Position numbers and translations under genes: made by a program. DNA of 64,000 nt from Arabidopsis thaliana (taxonomy: Eukaryota; Streptophyta; Magnoliopsida; Brassicales; Brassicaceae): NCBI RefSeq assembly GCF_000001735.4, contig NC_003076.8, positions 13,643,835 to 13,707,834 of the forward strand, given 5' to 3'. Within the stretch, counting starts at the first letter, position 1. Every line of letters starts with the position of its first letter. The notes under the pieces were generated by a model. It did not search any database and was not told where the DNA came from. It worked only from the letters and a program-made list of their open reading frames with translations. Below, one piece after another: positions 1 to 10,551 of the stretch.

Positions 1-536
1 CGTAACGGGTCCTCGATGTTCCAGAGGATTATGACCCGTACGTAGTCTGTGAGGACCACGCCATCTCTACCAAAGTCTGTCTCAAGGAACAATCCCATAC
101 GCTCACCAATTGAAATGATCATTTTCAAGGTGAGGAATCGAAGTGGGATTCCTCTGATCTGAATCCAGAAAGGGATTCTTTTGAATTCAACAACCGTATG
201 CAAAGCAGTCCATCGTTGAATGACACACATCCAATCGTTGAAAGACCAAGGCCCTCGCCGGAGAATTGAGGACATGGATTCTTCAGATTGGAAAAGGAAT
301 TGAATTTTTTGATTCTCCAGAATTCTGCCTACCACCTCTTCACCTACGCCCCAGAGGCGAGGCAAAGCACTCAGCATTGCCCGAAGATTTTGTTTCCTTG
401 GGTTCACCGGTTTTGCAATGAAACTAAATTGAGTTTCCTGAAGAGCCTCATCACAAATTTTAATCGGGAGATTGATTGCTTCCTCTTGTATTCCTAACGC
501 AATATCTTGCAGTTGTCGTTGGAGATTATCTGCCAT
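1..536 (-). CDS. LINE ORF1 (DUF4283 domain), partial
   Basis: An open minus-strand frame from ATG 536-534 to the window edge, 178 codons with no stop. It begins MADNLQRQLQDIALGIQEEA and contains the DUF4283 pattern of plant LINE/retroposon ORF1 proteins: 'NPRKQNLRAMLSALPRLW', 'GRILENQKIQFLFQSEE', 'RRGPWSFNDW', then 'FWIQIRGIPLRFLTLKM'. DUF4283 is the N-terminal nucleic-acid-binding part of ORF1; a CCHC knuckle would be expected beyond the edge. Unlike the neighbouring LINE ORF1 this frame is uninterrupted, so this copy may be younger. The start is chosen because it follows the leader and precedes the conserved domain. Whether the rest of the element is intact cannot be seen. Confidence 0.8.
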   Translation of the reverse strand, partial: MADNLQRQLQDIALGIQEEAINLPIKICDEALQETQFSFIAKPVNPRKQNLRAMLSALPRLWGVGEEVVGRILENQKIQFLFQSEESMSSILRRGPWSFNDWMCVIQRWTALHTVVEFKRIPFWIQIRGIPLRFLTLKMIISIGERMGLFLETDFGRDGVVLTDYVRVIILWNIEDPL

Positions 537-780
537 TGTCAATATGAACAAAGGAATTTGTGTACTTTCACTCTGATCAACCCAACGAGAACAGAGACAT
601 GCGCAGGGTATAAATAGGTTTGGTTGAGAAGCAGTTATGGGGTCCACAACCGTTCTACCGTTATTCATCCCTGAAGTAACCGCCGGAAACTGGCGAAGAA
701 AACTCTCGGCGAGCGAGAGACAGCCGTAGGAATCGAAGAGATGCAATCGTTCGTCGTATCGCCTCTCTTCTCTCATTTGA
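1..780 (-). mobile_element. 5' end of an L1-type LINE, running off the left edge
   Basis: Minus-strand 5' part of a non-LTR retrotransposon. It comprises a ~240-bp leader rich in purine/CT runs and Arg codons followed by ORF1. The element starts near 780, within ~90 bp of the 3' end of the next LINE, which has the same orientation. The exact 5' boundary is not marked by a recognisable target duplication. Identification rests on the DUF4283-type ORF1 described separately. Confidence 0.75.
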
Positions 781-869
781 TTTTGATTTAGAGAGAGAGA
801 GATTTTTCTTGATATTCATTTTTTGTGTGTATTATTATGTAATTAATAATTTTATATCTATTTTATATA

Positions 870-883
870 ATTATAATTTTTTA
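870..883. repeat. Left target-site duplication of the LINE
   Basis: ATTATAATTTTTTA, identical to 7324-7337. It lies next to the T-rich end corresponding to the element's 3' tail. Confidence 0.85.
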
Positions 884-898
884 TTTTTTTTAGAATGA

Positions 899-914
899 GG
901 GAGACTAGTCTCCC
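899..914. repeat. Perfect 16-bp palindrome in the LINE 3' UTR
   Basis: GGGAGACTAGTCTCCC. In the element RNA it would form a 6-bp GC-rich stem with a CUAG loop about 15 nt from the tail. It could be a 3' recognition structure; function is inferred only from position. Confidence 0.7.
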
Positions 915-2149
915 ATATTATTAAAAAACAAAATAAAAAAATTACACACGAACATTCCGTGGGCGCGTAGCACTACTAGCATCCTCAAAAATAATCGAAG
1001 TAGCAAAATCAGGCCTAAGGGGAAAACTATGAAACCCCAAAGGTAACAAAAAAGCATGGTTTGCTAATTCATCTGCGAGACGATTAGCTTCCCTATACAC
1101 ATGAGTAATTCGGACAATCTAGTCCTTCGAAATGAAGCCATAACATAAACGTACTAGGAAAGACAGAGAATGCGAATCGCTAATCCATGTTTTAAGAAAA
1201 CCCACCACCATATCTGAATCCACTTCCAGCTACACCCGCGTAGCCTTTTTCTCCCAAGCTATGAAAAGCCCGTAATACACACCTCATAACTTAACTAAAG
1301 GAGCCGAACAAACTCCGAGATTCCCGCAAAACCACCACACCAAATACCCTCATTATCCCGTAAAACACCACCAGCTATTGCTAAACCCGGATTTCCACGT
1401 GATGCGCCATCCGTGTTTAACTTCAGCCAACCATCTCCTGGCGGAACTCATGCTATTTGTCTCTCCACCCTAGTTACATTACCTCGATTACTCCCAAGCA
1501 GCGAGTGAGCCTCCACCACCTCTTTCGCTGAATCCTTTAGGAAACGAACTCTATCTCGACATTTCCTATTCTCCCCAAACACATTTCTGCAGCGCCGTTT
1601 CCAACCCCACCATGCTGCCAAAGCGAATAAAGTAGCCCACGGATAACCTCCGACAAGTTCTTGTTCTCCCAAATTACTGTATACCCATTCAAGCAATGAT
1701 TGTGTAAAGAACACATATAACCGCCTAGGGGGAAGCAAGCGACTCCAAATGCTTGCCATCGCCTGACAATCTCTCAAGACATGTAAAATAGTCTCTTCGC
1801 CACTCTTACATACTTGACATAAATTTGTGTCACAAATATTTCTTCTCTTTCTTTCCACATTGGTCATAATATCTTGGTTAACCACTAACCAGAGAAAAAT
1901 CCTCACACGTTCTTGTACCACAACTCTCTAGACTCGCTCAAACATCCTCCATGATTGTTGACGTGGTACTTCATCTCTCGTAAGGATTGAGTGTGCTGAC
2001 CTCACGGTGAAGCGACCATCTGGACTATCACTCCAAGATAAGCGATCTCGAGCACCTGTCACAACATCTACCACAACAGTAGACAACATCAATCTTATAG
2101 ATTCTGGAATATATGGCAATACTTTTGATAGGTCCATTGTATCAAGCCA

Positions 2150-2868
2150 ATTGTTTCTAGAAGTTTGAAGAAGTTGGACGAAATCTTGAAAATAATAATA
2201 ATTGTTGTTAGACAAAGGAAGAAGAGGGAAGATTAGAGAATTATATAACTTGATCTGTCTAAATCTTATTGACATTTACCTTCGTTTGCGTGAGCATGAT
2301 GAGCAACATTCTACAAATTGTTCATCATCTTGCAATAATATTTGTGTTGCAAGAACTAAAGGTGTTTTGTAAGAACTAAAGGTGTTTTGAAAGATTTAAA
2401 GGTGTTTTGAAAGATTTAAGTGTGATGATATGATTTTCTTGCATAGGTTGGCGTATTATTTATACCCATTAGGGTAACACGTTCTCTCGTATAGAGATGA
2501 TGAGGTCTCTTTCATCTTTTTCAGATGGATAATACGTCAAAAGTTGTTGGTTATTACATGTATTAAACACATCATCCGCACTAATGTGAGCAAGTTATTC
2601 ACACTTACCTTTTGTTTTTTTGGTGGGGGTAAATTCTTACAAATTAACTTGATGGAATGAAAAAATAATTTCTACCTACTATATTTTATATATACAAGAT
2701 AAACTTAAAAAAAAAAAAAATTGTACATACTTAATTGCATGATTGACCATTAGGCATTTAGCCTTGACGAAAAGAAAGAACAAAACAAAAACAAGTAATA
2801 ATATTTTTCCATTAGCAATAAAACAATCATACTGCATGTTTTCGTAGCTACATATCTCTGACTCTGTT
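2150..2868. other. Unidentified ~0.7-kb insertion inside the LINE
   Basis: LINE coding similarity stops after 'FWTDKWLGAY' (~2870) and resumes at 'DLSKVLPYIPESI' (~2130). The intervening DNA is not LINE-like. On the minus strand it has a TATA-like 'gggtataaataat' (~2455-2470) followed by four imperfect ~20-bp repeats, so it could be a retroelement LTR or a promoter fragment. No clear terminal repeats or target duplication were found; boundaries are approximate. Confidence 0.5.
2350..2421. repeat. Short tandem repeat, ~20-bp unit
   Basis: About 3.5 imperfect copies of gaactaaaggtgttttgaaa, the last ones beginning gatttaaa. It lies within the insertion in the LINE, just downstream (minus-strand sense) of the TATA-like sequence. 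Confidence 0.8.
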
Positions 2869-5634
2869 CTCAATAAGCTCCCAACCACTTATCTGTCCAA
2901 AAACGAATATTAGAACCATCGCCAATCACCCATCCTAAACCTGGTAGGATTACTTCACGTAAACCAGCCCCTACACTACGCCATGTGGAAGACCAATTGC
3001 TTTTTACCACTGTCCACGACTTATCATGTGGATCTCCAACCTTATATTTGCTTCTCAAAACCTTTGCCCAAAGGCTGTCCTTATCCTGTAAAAGTCGCCA
3101 TCCAACTTTTGACAATAATGCTTTATTCATAGATTTTTCTGACCGAATACCTAATCCTCCTTCCATCTTTGGTCTGCAAACTCTTTTCCAAGCTAGTAGA
3201 TGTTGCTTCCTTTGTCCTGTATGACTTCTCCACACAAAATCTCTTGACACTCTATCCAAACTTTTAGTTATAGCCCCCGGTAATGCAATCGTACTCATCG
3301 AATGGACTGGAATAGATGCTAGCACCGATCTGGTGAGAGTGACTCTGCCTGCCATACTCAAAAATCTCCCTTTCCATCCCACTAACCTTAATGAGATCTT
3401 CTCTAACACATCTCCATAGGTGTCTTTATTAATCCGCTTATGGAGAATGGGCATTCCTAGATACTTTCCCAACTCTCTCGTCGCTTGAATACCACTTTCA
3501 TCACTCATCAACTTAACCAAGTCTCGATGCACATTATCTGAAAAAAAAAATTTCGATTTTTCCAGACTTACTTTCTGACTTGATACCACACAAAATCGCT
3601 GCAAGATTCTCTGGATTATCCTTATTTGTGCCATAGAGGCCTCAACAAATAGGATAAGATCATCTACAAAGCACATGTGCAATATTTTTGGTCCCCCCTC
3701 GATAGGCTTATTGGTTTCCATTCTTTCTTAGCAATAGAGACATCAATAAGCTGACATAACCGTTCCATACACATAATAAGTATGAAGACAAAGGATCACC
3801 TTGGCGGAGTCCTCTTGAAGGCTTAAAAGGCTCCGTCTTTTCACCGTTCCACAAAACGCTCATTGAAGGACCCTTTACACATTGCATTATCCAAGTAATC
3901 CATTTCACCGGAAGACATGATGCCTCTAGAGTATCCTCCAGAAAATCCTATCTCATTCTAAGCTTTCTCCAAATCAAGCTTCAAGAGCATCCAGCCCGTG
4001 AGCCCTTTCTTTGTCTCATCGAATGAACAGCTTCTTGAACAACCACTATATTATAAGTGCTTAATCTGCGTGGTATAAAGCTAGACTGCGCTGGACCAAT
4101 CAGTTTTAGCATCACTTTCTTTAATCTCATCACCATGGCCTTAGTGATCACCTTAAACAACACATTACATAGGCTTATCGGCCTAAACTGTGTTATCTTC
4201 TCCGGCTTTCCCACTTTGGGTATCAACACTACTAAGGCATAATTCATCTCGTCTACTAAAACCGAAGTCTCAAAGAAGTCCAACACAAACTTGACCACCG
4301 AAGGCTTATCGGCCTAAACTGTGTTATCTTCTCATACCGCGGACAGCTCCTTCCACTTATGCAGCTGAGAATTGTTTGTTCAACTCCCTTAAATCATCCC
4401 TTGATAGTCTCACAAATCCTTCATTAGGCAACTTATCCACCACCTCATCTATGTCTGCCATAAAGTAAAAGCGTTTGTAATAGTCTACTGCAAGCTTGTC
4501 AAGGTCATGTGCATTCACAACCCATCTATCCTCATTATCTTTTAACGCTTCTATTCGATTCCTGCATCTCCTAATAATGGTAGAAGTATGAAAATACTTC
4601 GTGTTCCGATCACCCAGCTCAACCCACTTCTCTCTCGATTTCTGGAACCAGAGCACTTCTTCCTACTCAAGGACCAAATCAAATTCCCTCATTAGCAAGT
4701 TTTGTTTTTCCAACAGAGTATCTGTCTAATTCACTTCTAACAGGTCTTGGACAACCTTGATTTCCTACTGTAACATATCTTTTCTCTTTTGCACATCTCC
4801 AAAAACATCACGATTCCACTGCTTCAGCTTTACCCGTAAGATTCCTAGGGCCTCTGGGTTCTCAACTCACCCTGCTAAGACGACACCAACAAATCTTTAA
4901 AACTGGTATGTGTTAGCCAGGTCGCCTCAAATCTGAAAGGATGTCAACTTGGATTTCCTCTTGTCACTGGACATAATTGCACATAAAGAGGTGCGTGATC
5001 TGACGGGGAGAAAGGGAGATGATTAACTACTGCTTCCTGCCATCTTAATCGCAAATGGGCTGAGCATAGAACTCTATCCAACCTCTGAGCAATGTAAGTC
5101 TGTTCTGCTCGACCTCTTCTCCATGTGTATTTGTTTCGTTTGAATCCCATATCGACAAGGCCAACTCGTTAATCCAGCTCCTAAACTCTAGAGAATCTAA
5201 CGACAATTGACCATTACCACATGTTCGCTCATCCAACCTAACGATGGTGTTAAAATCTCCTCCAATACAACACTTGTCCATCAATTCTTTGGATAACCTC
5301 TCGAGGTTGACCCCATAGACCACTTCGTCGACTCGCCAAAGGAGCCGCGTATACTGCAATTAGGTTGAGCACATCGCCCTCATTCACCACCTTAACATGA
5401 ATAAATTGCTTAGCCGATTCAACTATCTCCACCTCGCCTAGTCCCGATCTCCACATTAACCACAGTCCACCACTCTGATCCACTGCGTCTACTTGATAAG
5501 AATTCTCAAAGCCTAAGCCATGATAAATTCTTCTCGCCCTATCACCACCTGCGTGAGTTTCAAAAATAGCGAGAATGTTTGTGCTAAACTTCTTCAGAAT
5601 ATAACAAATCGACCTGCGGAAAGTGGGTTTATTG

Positions 5635-5654
5635 CCCCCCCCCCCCCCCCCCCC
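5635..5654 (-). repeat. C20/G20 homopolymer in the LINE endonuclease start
   Basis: Twenty consecutive C on the plus strand. On the minus strand it sits between TGGAATTGCC and CAATAAACCC, exactly where the endonuclease motif W-N-C-R-G-(G)-N-K-P is encoded. The run plus bordering bases is not a multiple of three, so it shifts frame. Confidence 0.9.
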
Positions 5655-5661
5655 GGCAATT

Positions 5662-7237
5662 CCAGAATAGACAATTCATTGATAAATTCCAAAACAAGAT
5701 TAGAACCCACCACCACCACCTTCTCCTCTAGATTCTCGAGCATGAGTACTCTGCCATTCGACCCAATACCATCTGGATCCGGTTGCGAAATCTGATCTCC
5801 TTCCACTCCATCACGATGCGTTTTGACCCTAACCATATGCTGTCCATTTTCACTCGTGAATCTACCTCCTAGTTTGCTCAAGCTCACCCCCTCGACTCTC
5901 AATCTTTTTCCCGAGAAGACCAATTCACTTTCTCTTCGTGTTGGGCCATACACCAGACCTCTGGTCGGGCGATTAATTTTAACTTGTTTTAATTTTGGCC
6001 TATTCGGCCCATTCTGTTTACCTGAGCCCATCCCTTTCACTTTCGGCCCATCTCTGGCCCTACTTTTACCATTATCCAACGACCCAACTGTCCTTCCACC
6101 TATGTCTTGTGCTGCACGTTTACCATTTCCTCTGTGAGCTCCAGCGTTAAAAATTTTCATATCTGCTCCTGATTGAATATTCACTTCCCTCAAGTCCGGA
6201 ATAATCAAATCTTCCTCTAATCCTCCAAAACTATTAGATAAGGCAATATTCTCTTGAACGTTTATTTTTGGGATTTTCTTAAGAAATCTTCCCGAATTGC
6301 CACCTGAGCTTCCCGTTGTAACTACCTAGTTTTTTACTAGAGCAGCCATCCTACTCGCCGATCTTCTTACCGTCGTAAAACCATCTTCATCATGCACTCC
6401 ACCCTTATATATCTCAACACCATTTTTTTTAGGTACCTCCGCATTATTCGATGGCATCGCTCTGCTTTCCTCATGGACTCTCTGGGAACATATGTGAATC
6501 AAATGTCCATACATCCCACAACCCGAACATATATTCGTTAGTCCCTCATAAGCAACATAATACCTTTCACCGTTCACCATTATCGTCCCTTTTAAAGGCT
6601 TAGATAGATTCACCTCTACACATACTCTTGCAAATCTTCCCCTTTCAAATTATAAGGTCGTTAAGTTCACCTTAATCGGTTTCCCTAACCCCTTTGCGAT
6701 ACCCATCAAGATGGACTTATGATACAAGTTCACCGGAATGTTTGATTACCTAACCCAGACAGGTGTAGTGATGATATCATTCCTCATAGGATCAAATTCC
6801 GGCGCCCACGCTTGTACGGTAAGCTAGCTCCCAAACACTCTCCATGGACCTCCAGTCAAGGCTGCCAAGTACTCTTCCTCCAACTCAAAGCGGATCATAA
6901 AACACTGACGAAGAAGATCCATCACATACATAACCCCTCTTGGTTTCCACAGTTCCCTCAACTTCCTATTCAACACCGCAATCGACATGCTTTTTCCAAG
7001 GACTTTTACTATCATATACTGCCCCCAGAAACCGTTCATCGCCTCCAGAACCTCTTCTCCGATAGTAACCTCTGGTTCCCCACCTTCTCCATCACGAAAC
7101 TCAAGTTGCATCCTTGCCGAGACAAACTCATCATCCAAAATCCCACCAACAGCACTACCAACCACCTTTCAAACCCACGAACCAATAATGTTTGGTGGGT
7201 CCCCCGGAGGTCTCCCCCTATCCCCGATATCCACCAT
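5662..7237 (-). pseudogene. LINE ORF1: DUF4283 plus CCHC zinc knuckle
   Basis: Nucleic-acid-binding ORF1 protein of the LINE, broken. The likely start is ATG 7237-7235 (MVDIGDRGRPPGDPPNIIGS), followed by an in-frame TGA, then the DUF4283 region (7165-6824: 'MIVKVLGKSMSIAVLNRKLR', 'PRGVMYVMDLLRQCFMIRF', 'LTGGPWRVFGS'). After frame changes comes a retroviral-type knuckle C-x2-C-x4-H-x4-C at about 6540-6500 ('CSGCGMYGHLIHIC'). The C-terminal part (6208-5660) is basic and low-complexity. ORF1 binds the element RNA in the ribonucleoprotein. The stop and frameshifts make this copy non-functional. Confidence 0.85.
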
Positions 7238-7323
7238 GTTCGTATCCTACACACCAGTGACCGTAAACCTAGGGGCACCGCTCATCTCTTTTTTTGGATT
7301 CGGAAAATTAGTCTGATTAGTTC

Positions 7324-7337
7324 ATTATAATTTTTTA
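7324..7337. repeat. Right target-site duplication of the LINE
   Basis: ATTATAATTTTTTA, identical to 870-883. Flanking host sequence resumes here (ggattaaattcatc...) and matches the paralogous empty site near 59.7 kb. Confidence 0.85.
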
Positions 7338-7700
7338 GGATTAAATTCATCTATAACTCGAAATATCAGTTTTACTATAATATGAATATTTCTATATTTA
7401 TTATCCTAATTTTTCACTATCATGAACACATACAACAATAATATATAATATATTTTGATAAAATGTATGTAATTATGTTACTTATGTGGTTTGAAACTTG
7501 TCTAACTTAATTGTAACAAATAATTCATTCTTCATCTAGTACACCAACCGCATCCTAATATGCTAGTAATTTAAGTCAACATAGATCTCTTTCTTTGCAT
7601 ATAGCCATATAGAGTCTCGTTTTTTTTTGGGTATGTTTAATGTTTTGAGGACCATTACATGTAAAAAAAACTGTATATTAATGTTACCAAGTTATCAGAA
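7338..7700. repeat. Old dispersed repeat, right part of the LINE target site
   Basis: Homologous to 59.70-60.10 kb over several hundred bases: shared blocks around 'catgaacacatacaacaa', 'aatgtatgta.ttatgtt' and 'gatatgctagtaatttt'. Its left part lies at about 826-883. No coding capacity seen. Confidence 0.75.
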
Positions 7701-8029
7701 CGCACAAAAATGAAAAGAAAGAAGGTTATACGATAAGTTATATTCACAAAACATAACTATTAAAAACTATCCAAGTAAAATTACTAAATTAATATGACGT
7801 TAGGTAGCAAATATCTAAAATACAACCCAAGTAAATTCTTAGCCATTATGGAGTAATGATTATTGATAAAAAAAATTTTAATAAAATAAGTAGAGTAGAA
7901 TGAAAGTAGTGCTTGATAGATTATTATGATTTTTTATTTCTTAAATGTTTTTAGAAAATCATTTAAGAGTGAGATTAATACATAATTTAACACAACAAAA
8001 AGACTTTTAATTTTTTATCATATAGTTTT

Positions 8030-8120
8030 GTTAATCTTTTTACTTAATTACTGTAGAATGACACATGTCATTTTCTTGTGTGATAATGTGTCACTCATAT
8101 GGAGAGAGTTGGTCAACCTT
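8030..8120. repeat. ~95-bp dispersed repeat, copy 1
   Basis: Contains 'gtagaatgacacatgtcatt', 'atgtgtcactcatatgga' and 'gagagttg'. It matches 13310-13402 at about 85 percent by eye, same orientation. The type of element is unknown. Confidence 0.75.
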
Positions 8121-8149
8121 TATATATACAAGGTTCTTTTTTTGTTAAA

Positions 8150-8965
8150 GGGTATTCAATGTTATAAATAAGGCCCAATGGGCTATTTCCGGATTTAGGC
8201 CCATACATTTTTTCTTTAGGCCCAATCCACTTACATTTAACCAGACTAAACCATCTATTACAAAACCGACTAGGTTTTACCAAACCAATCTAAACCGGAA
8301 TCTGAAAACCCTAATCTCAGATCGTAAAACACGATCTGAGCTGCCATCCAAGAATTGCAGAATCTCGCCGGAACAGAAAACCTCCGGTGAGCCTAGACGA
8401 CGCGCGCCGAACGAAGATGGTGATCCAGGATCGTTGCCATCCCGCCACCGTAAAGCAATTTTGAGGAGGAAGAAGCAATCCGAGTTGTCATCATCGTGAA
8501 ACTCTTAGCTCAGTCATGAGAGTTGATGCCAGTAGAGAGTAGATCTGAGGACCATCGACGGTGGTATAGCCTCACCGGACCGGAGTCGACCTCCCCCGCG
8601 AAGCAGCGATCCAATGAAACCTCCTGAATCTCTAGTCTTCCAATCTAACTCCCGTCAACCCTTGTTCTTCACCGTGAAGTCTTACCCTTCCTCTCCGCGA
8701 AGCTACACCGCCAATATAGCTCTTACCAGCGGTGTCTCGTGGAATCTTCTCCCCTTCACTGCTCCCTTTATTTTGAATGGATTGATTTGCCGAGAATATG
8801 TAGCGGATCACAGTTGAAGCGCCATGAACCACAGGGTCTCTTCATCGCCGGAATCAACGAAGAAACACATCGACAGAGCAAGAGTTTGTGATCAGAAGAA
8901 GAAGAAGAGTTGAGAGAGAAATCGCCAGCGCGTAGATCTCACTCGCGCGACTCTCTCCAATTTTA
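8150..8965. other. GC-richer block with repeat-like or promoter/5'UTR character, no clear gene
   Basis: Stands out from AT-rich surroundings. It begins with several GGCCCA/TGGGC motifs (8168-8225), contains an 'agatcgtaaaacacgatct' inverted repeat (~8320-8338) and CCGG-rich stretches ('ctcgccggaacagaaaacc'). It ends with purine-rich 'agaagaagaagaagag'. Short open frames of 66-67 aa on either strand show no recognisable domain. It resembles the leader/LTR type of sequence common in Brassicaceae repeats, but I cannot name a family. Confidence 0.4.
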
Positions 8966-10522
8966 CAAGTGTTATTATTTTATTATATATATGAGGTTAG
9001 TGGTATAATTTTTGTTATAGTTTTGTTACCAATCAATGTAAAAAATATGATATGTAGAACCTAGAATGATGTCTTGAAGTAATAATAAAGGATAATCACA
9101 TAGAGAGCTATACATTCATCAACAACCATTATATAAAGTGTTATATTGGTGATATGGTGTCCACATCAACATCCATCATCCATGTCATCATGATTTATTC
9201 TTTTGTGGGCTCCATATATTTTATTTATTAAGACAAAAACATTAAAACTAGAACTAATTCACACATTAAATAAAACAATAATTTTAAAAAAATTAAGAAA
9301 ATATTATGAAAAAACGAAAAATAAATAAATATACAACTTAAAATATGAAACTTTTGAATAGATATTAAATAAATATAAATTAGATCATTATATTTTAAAA
9401 TATAATGACTAAATATTTTAAAATAGTTGGAGATATGGAAAAAGAAACTTATCATATATTTTAATGGTACAAATTTATTTTTTAAGAGTTACAATTATTT
9501 AGTAGAGTAAATAAAATAAGAGTTAAAAATACCAAATTTGAAGGTTTTTATTTAAAATAGAAAGCAATTCATTTCTGAAAAATAGACATTTAAAATTTGA
9601 GTACCGATTAAAAAAAAGAAGAATTTAGAACATATTATTATTTATGATTATATTATAATATAAGTAGTTACATTAATAAAGTTTCTATATTATTAATGTT
9701 TTCTAAATTAAAAAGTGAACACCTAAAAGAGAAAAATTAAATATTATTTAGTTTTTTTAAGAAATTAACATAGATTGAAAAAAACTAAGGTGATTTGAAA
9801 TAAAACAAAAACTATCCTAAACATCACAAGTAAAAATAAAATAATCTTATCGAACAATAAAACTGTGTAATAATAATATTTAAGAATGCTATTTGGAAAC
9901 TAGAATCTTAATGGTAGATTGAAAAGTTTTTCATTAGAAATAAAAGCATTTTTTTTAAAAAAAATGTATTTTAAAATTAGAATAATATTTATGAGTTCGT
10001 TAGTGTCATATTTTAGAAAATCAATATTAAGAATACTATCTAAAATCATAATATACGTTAAATTATATATGTCGAAAGAGATTTTTGATTTTCCAATGGT
10101 CAAGATAAAGTACAAAATTTCACTTTGAAATCCTATGTAATTGTGAATACGAAAGAGTCCATATATGAGATTTGTTTCTATAAAGCAATTTTAGATGCAG
10201 CAAAACATGGTAAAAAAAAACTTATGACAAACATCTCCTCAGATTTCTGTTTCTGATGTTCATTATAATAAAAGGATCATGAAACTTATTTAAAAAAATG
10301 AGTATTGAATGATATCAAGGAGAAAATAGATACGATCTAAGGAGAAAAGAGAGACGATGTCGGGAGACGACGAGTGAATCATAAAAGATAACGAGAAAAT
10401 TTTTAATGAAAAATGTGAGAAACTTTTTACTACTTTAAAAAGATAATGCACATGGGTAAACTAAAATCTTCTAAAATTCAAATGATTATATTTATACTCA
10501 AAGAATAAAAAAAAATTTAAAT
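8966..10522. other. AT-rich DNA, probable Helitron interior
   Basis: Very AT-rich with no supported gene; frames here of 69-75 aa are low-complexity. The 3' part leads into the Helitron terminus at 10523-10551, so some or all of it may be a non-autonomous Helitron whose 5' TC end I could not place. Confidence 0.4.
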
Positions 10523-10551
10523 CCCGCACAACTCGCGGGTACACCATCTAG
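10523..10551 (+). mobile_element. Helitron 3' terminus (hairpin plus CTAG)
   Basis: CCCGC (10523-10527), 7-nt loop, GCGGG (10535-10539), then tacaccatCTAG ending at 10551 and followed by T. A GC-rich hairpin 8-12 nt before CTRR, with insertion before a T, is the hallmark of Helitron 3' ends. The element body lies to the left. Confidence 0.75.

Larger units (their letters stand above)
945..5662 (-). pseudogene. LINE ORF2: APE endonuclease, RT, zf-RVT, RNase H
   Basis: The polyprotein that nicks the target and reverse-transcribes. Endonuclease: the start TGG-AAT-TGC-CGG encodes WNCRG at 5664-5650, interrupted by a G20 run, then 'NKPTFRRS', 'ILAIFETHAGGDRA', 'GGDFNTIV' (~5255) and 'LPFSPSDHAPL' (~5000). 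RT: 'LGDRNTKYFHTS' (~4600), 'FRPISLCNVLFKVI', 'GPAQSSFIPRR', 'RGLRQGDPLS' and 'FVDDLILFVE', where the canonical catalytic FADD is FVDD. zf-RVT lies at 1448-1921 ('CQVCKSGEETILHVLRDC'). The RNase H relic ends near 945 ('REANRLADELANHAF'). Frames break repeatedly between these blocks, and ~0.7 kb of unrelated DNA separates RT from zf-RVT. Confidence 0.9.
884..7323 (-). mobile_element. Nearly full-length, inactivated L1-type LINE with 14-bp target duplication
   Basis: A 6.4-kb non-LTR element on the minus strand. The 14-bp direct repeat ATTATAATTTTTTA lies at 870-883 and 7324-7337, and a T-rich run (poly(A) tail on the minus strand) abuts the left copy. Order 5' to 3' on the minus strand: ORF1 with DUF4283 and CCHC knuckle, APE endonuclease, reverse transcriptase, zf-RVT, RNase H, 3' UTR. 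There are many frameshifts, a G20 expansion inside the endonuclease start and a ~0.7-kb foreign insertion after the RT. Host sequence on both sides aligns to a single uninterrupted copy at 59.64-60.01 kb, which confirms the boundaries. Confidence 0.9.

Noticed and set aside
5594..6208. Continuous minus-strand frame ending in a poly-Gly stretch and 'INPLSAGRFVIF'
   Set aside because: Its C-terminus is an out-of-frame reading of the endonuclease start through the G20 run; only the N-terminal part is ORF1.
6812..7330. 172-aa plus-strand open frame
   Set aside because: Antisense of the LINE ORF1 DUF4283 region; the coding signal is on the minus strand.
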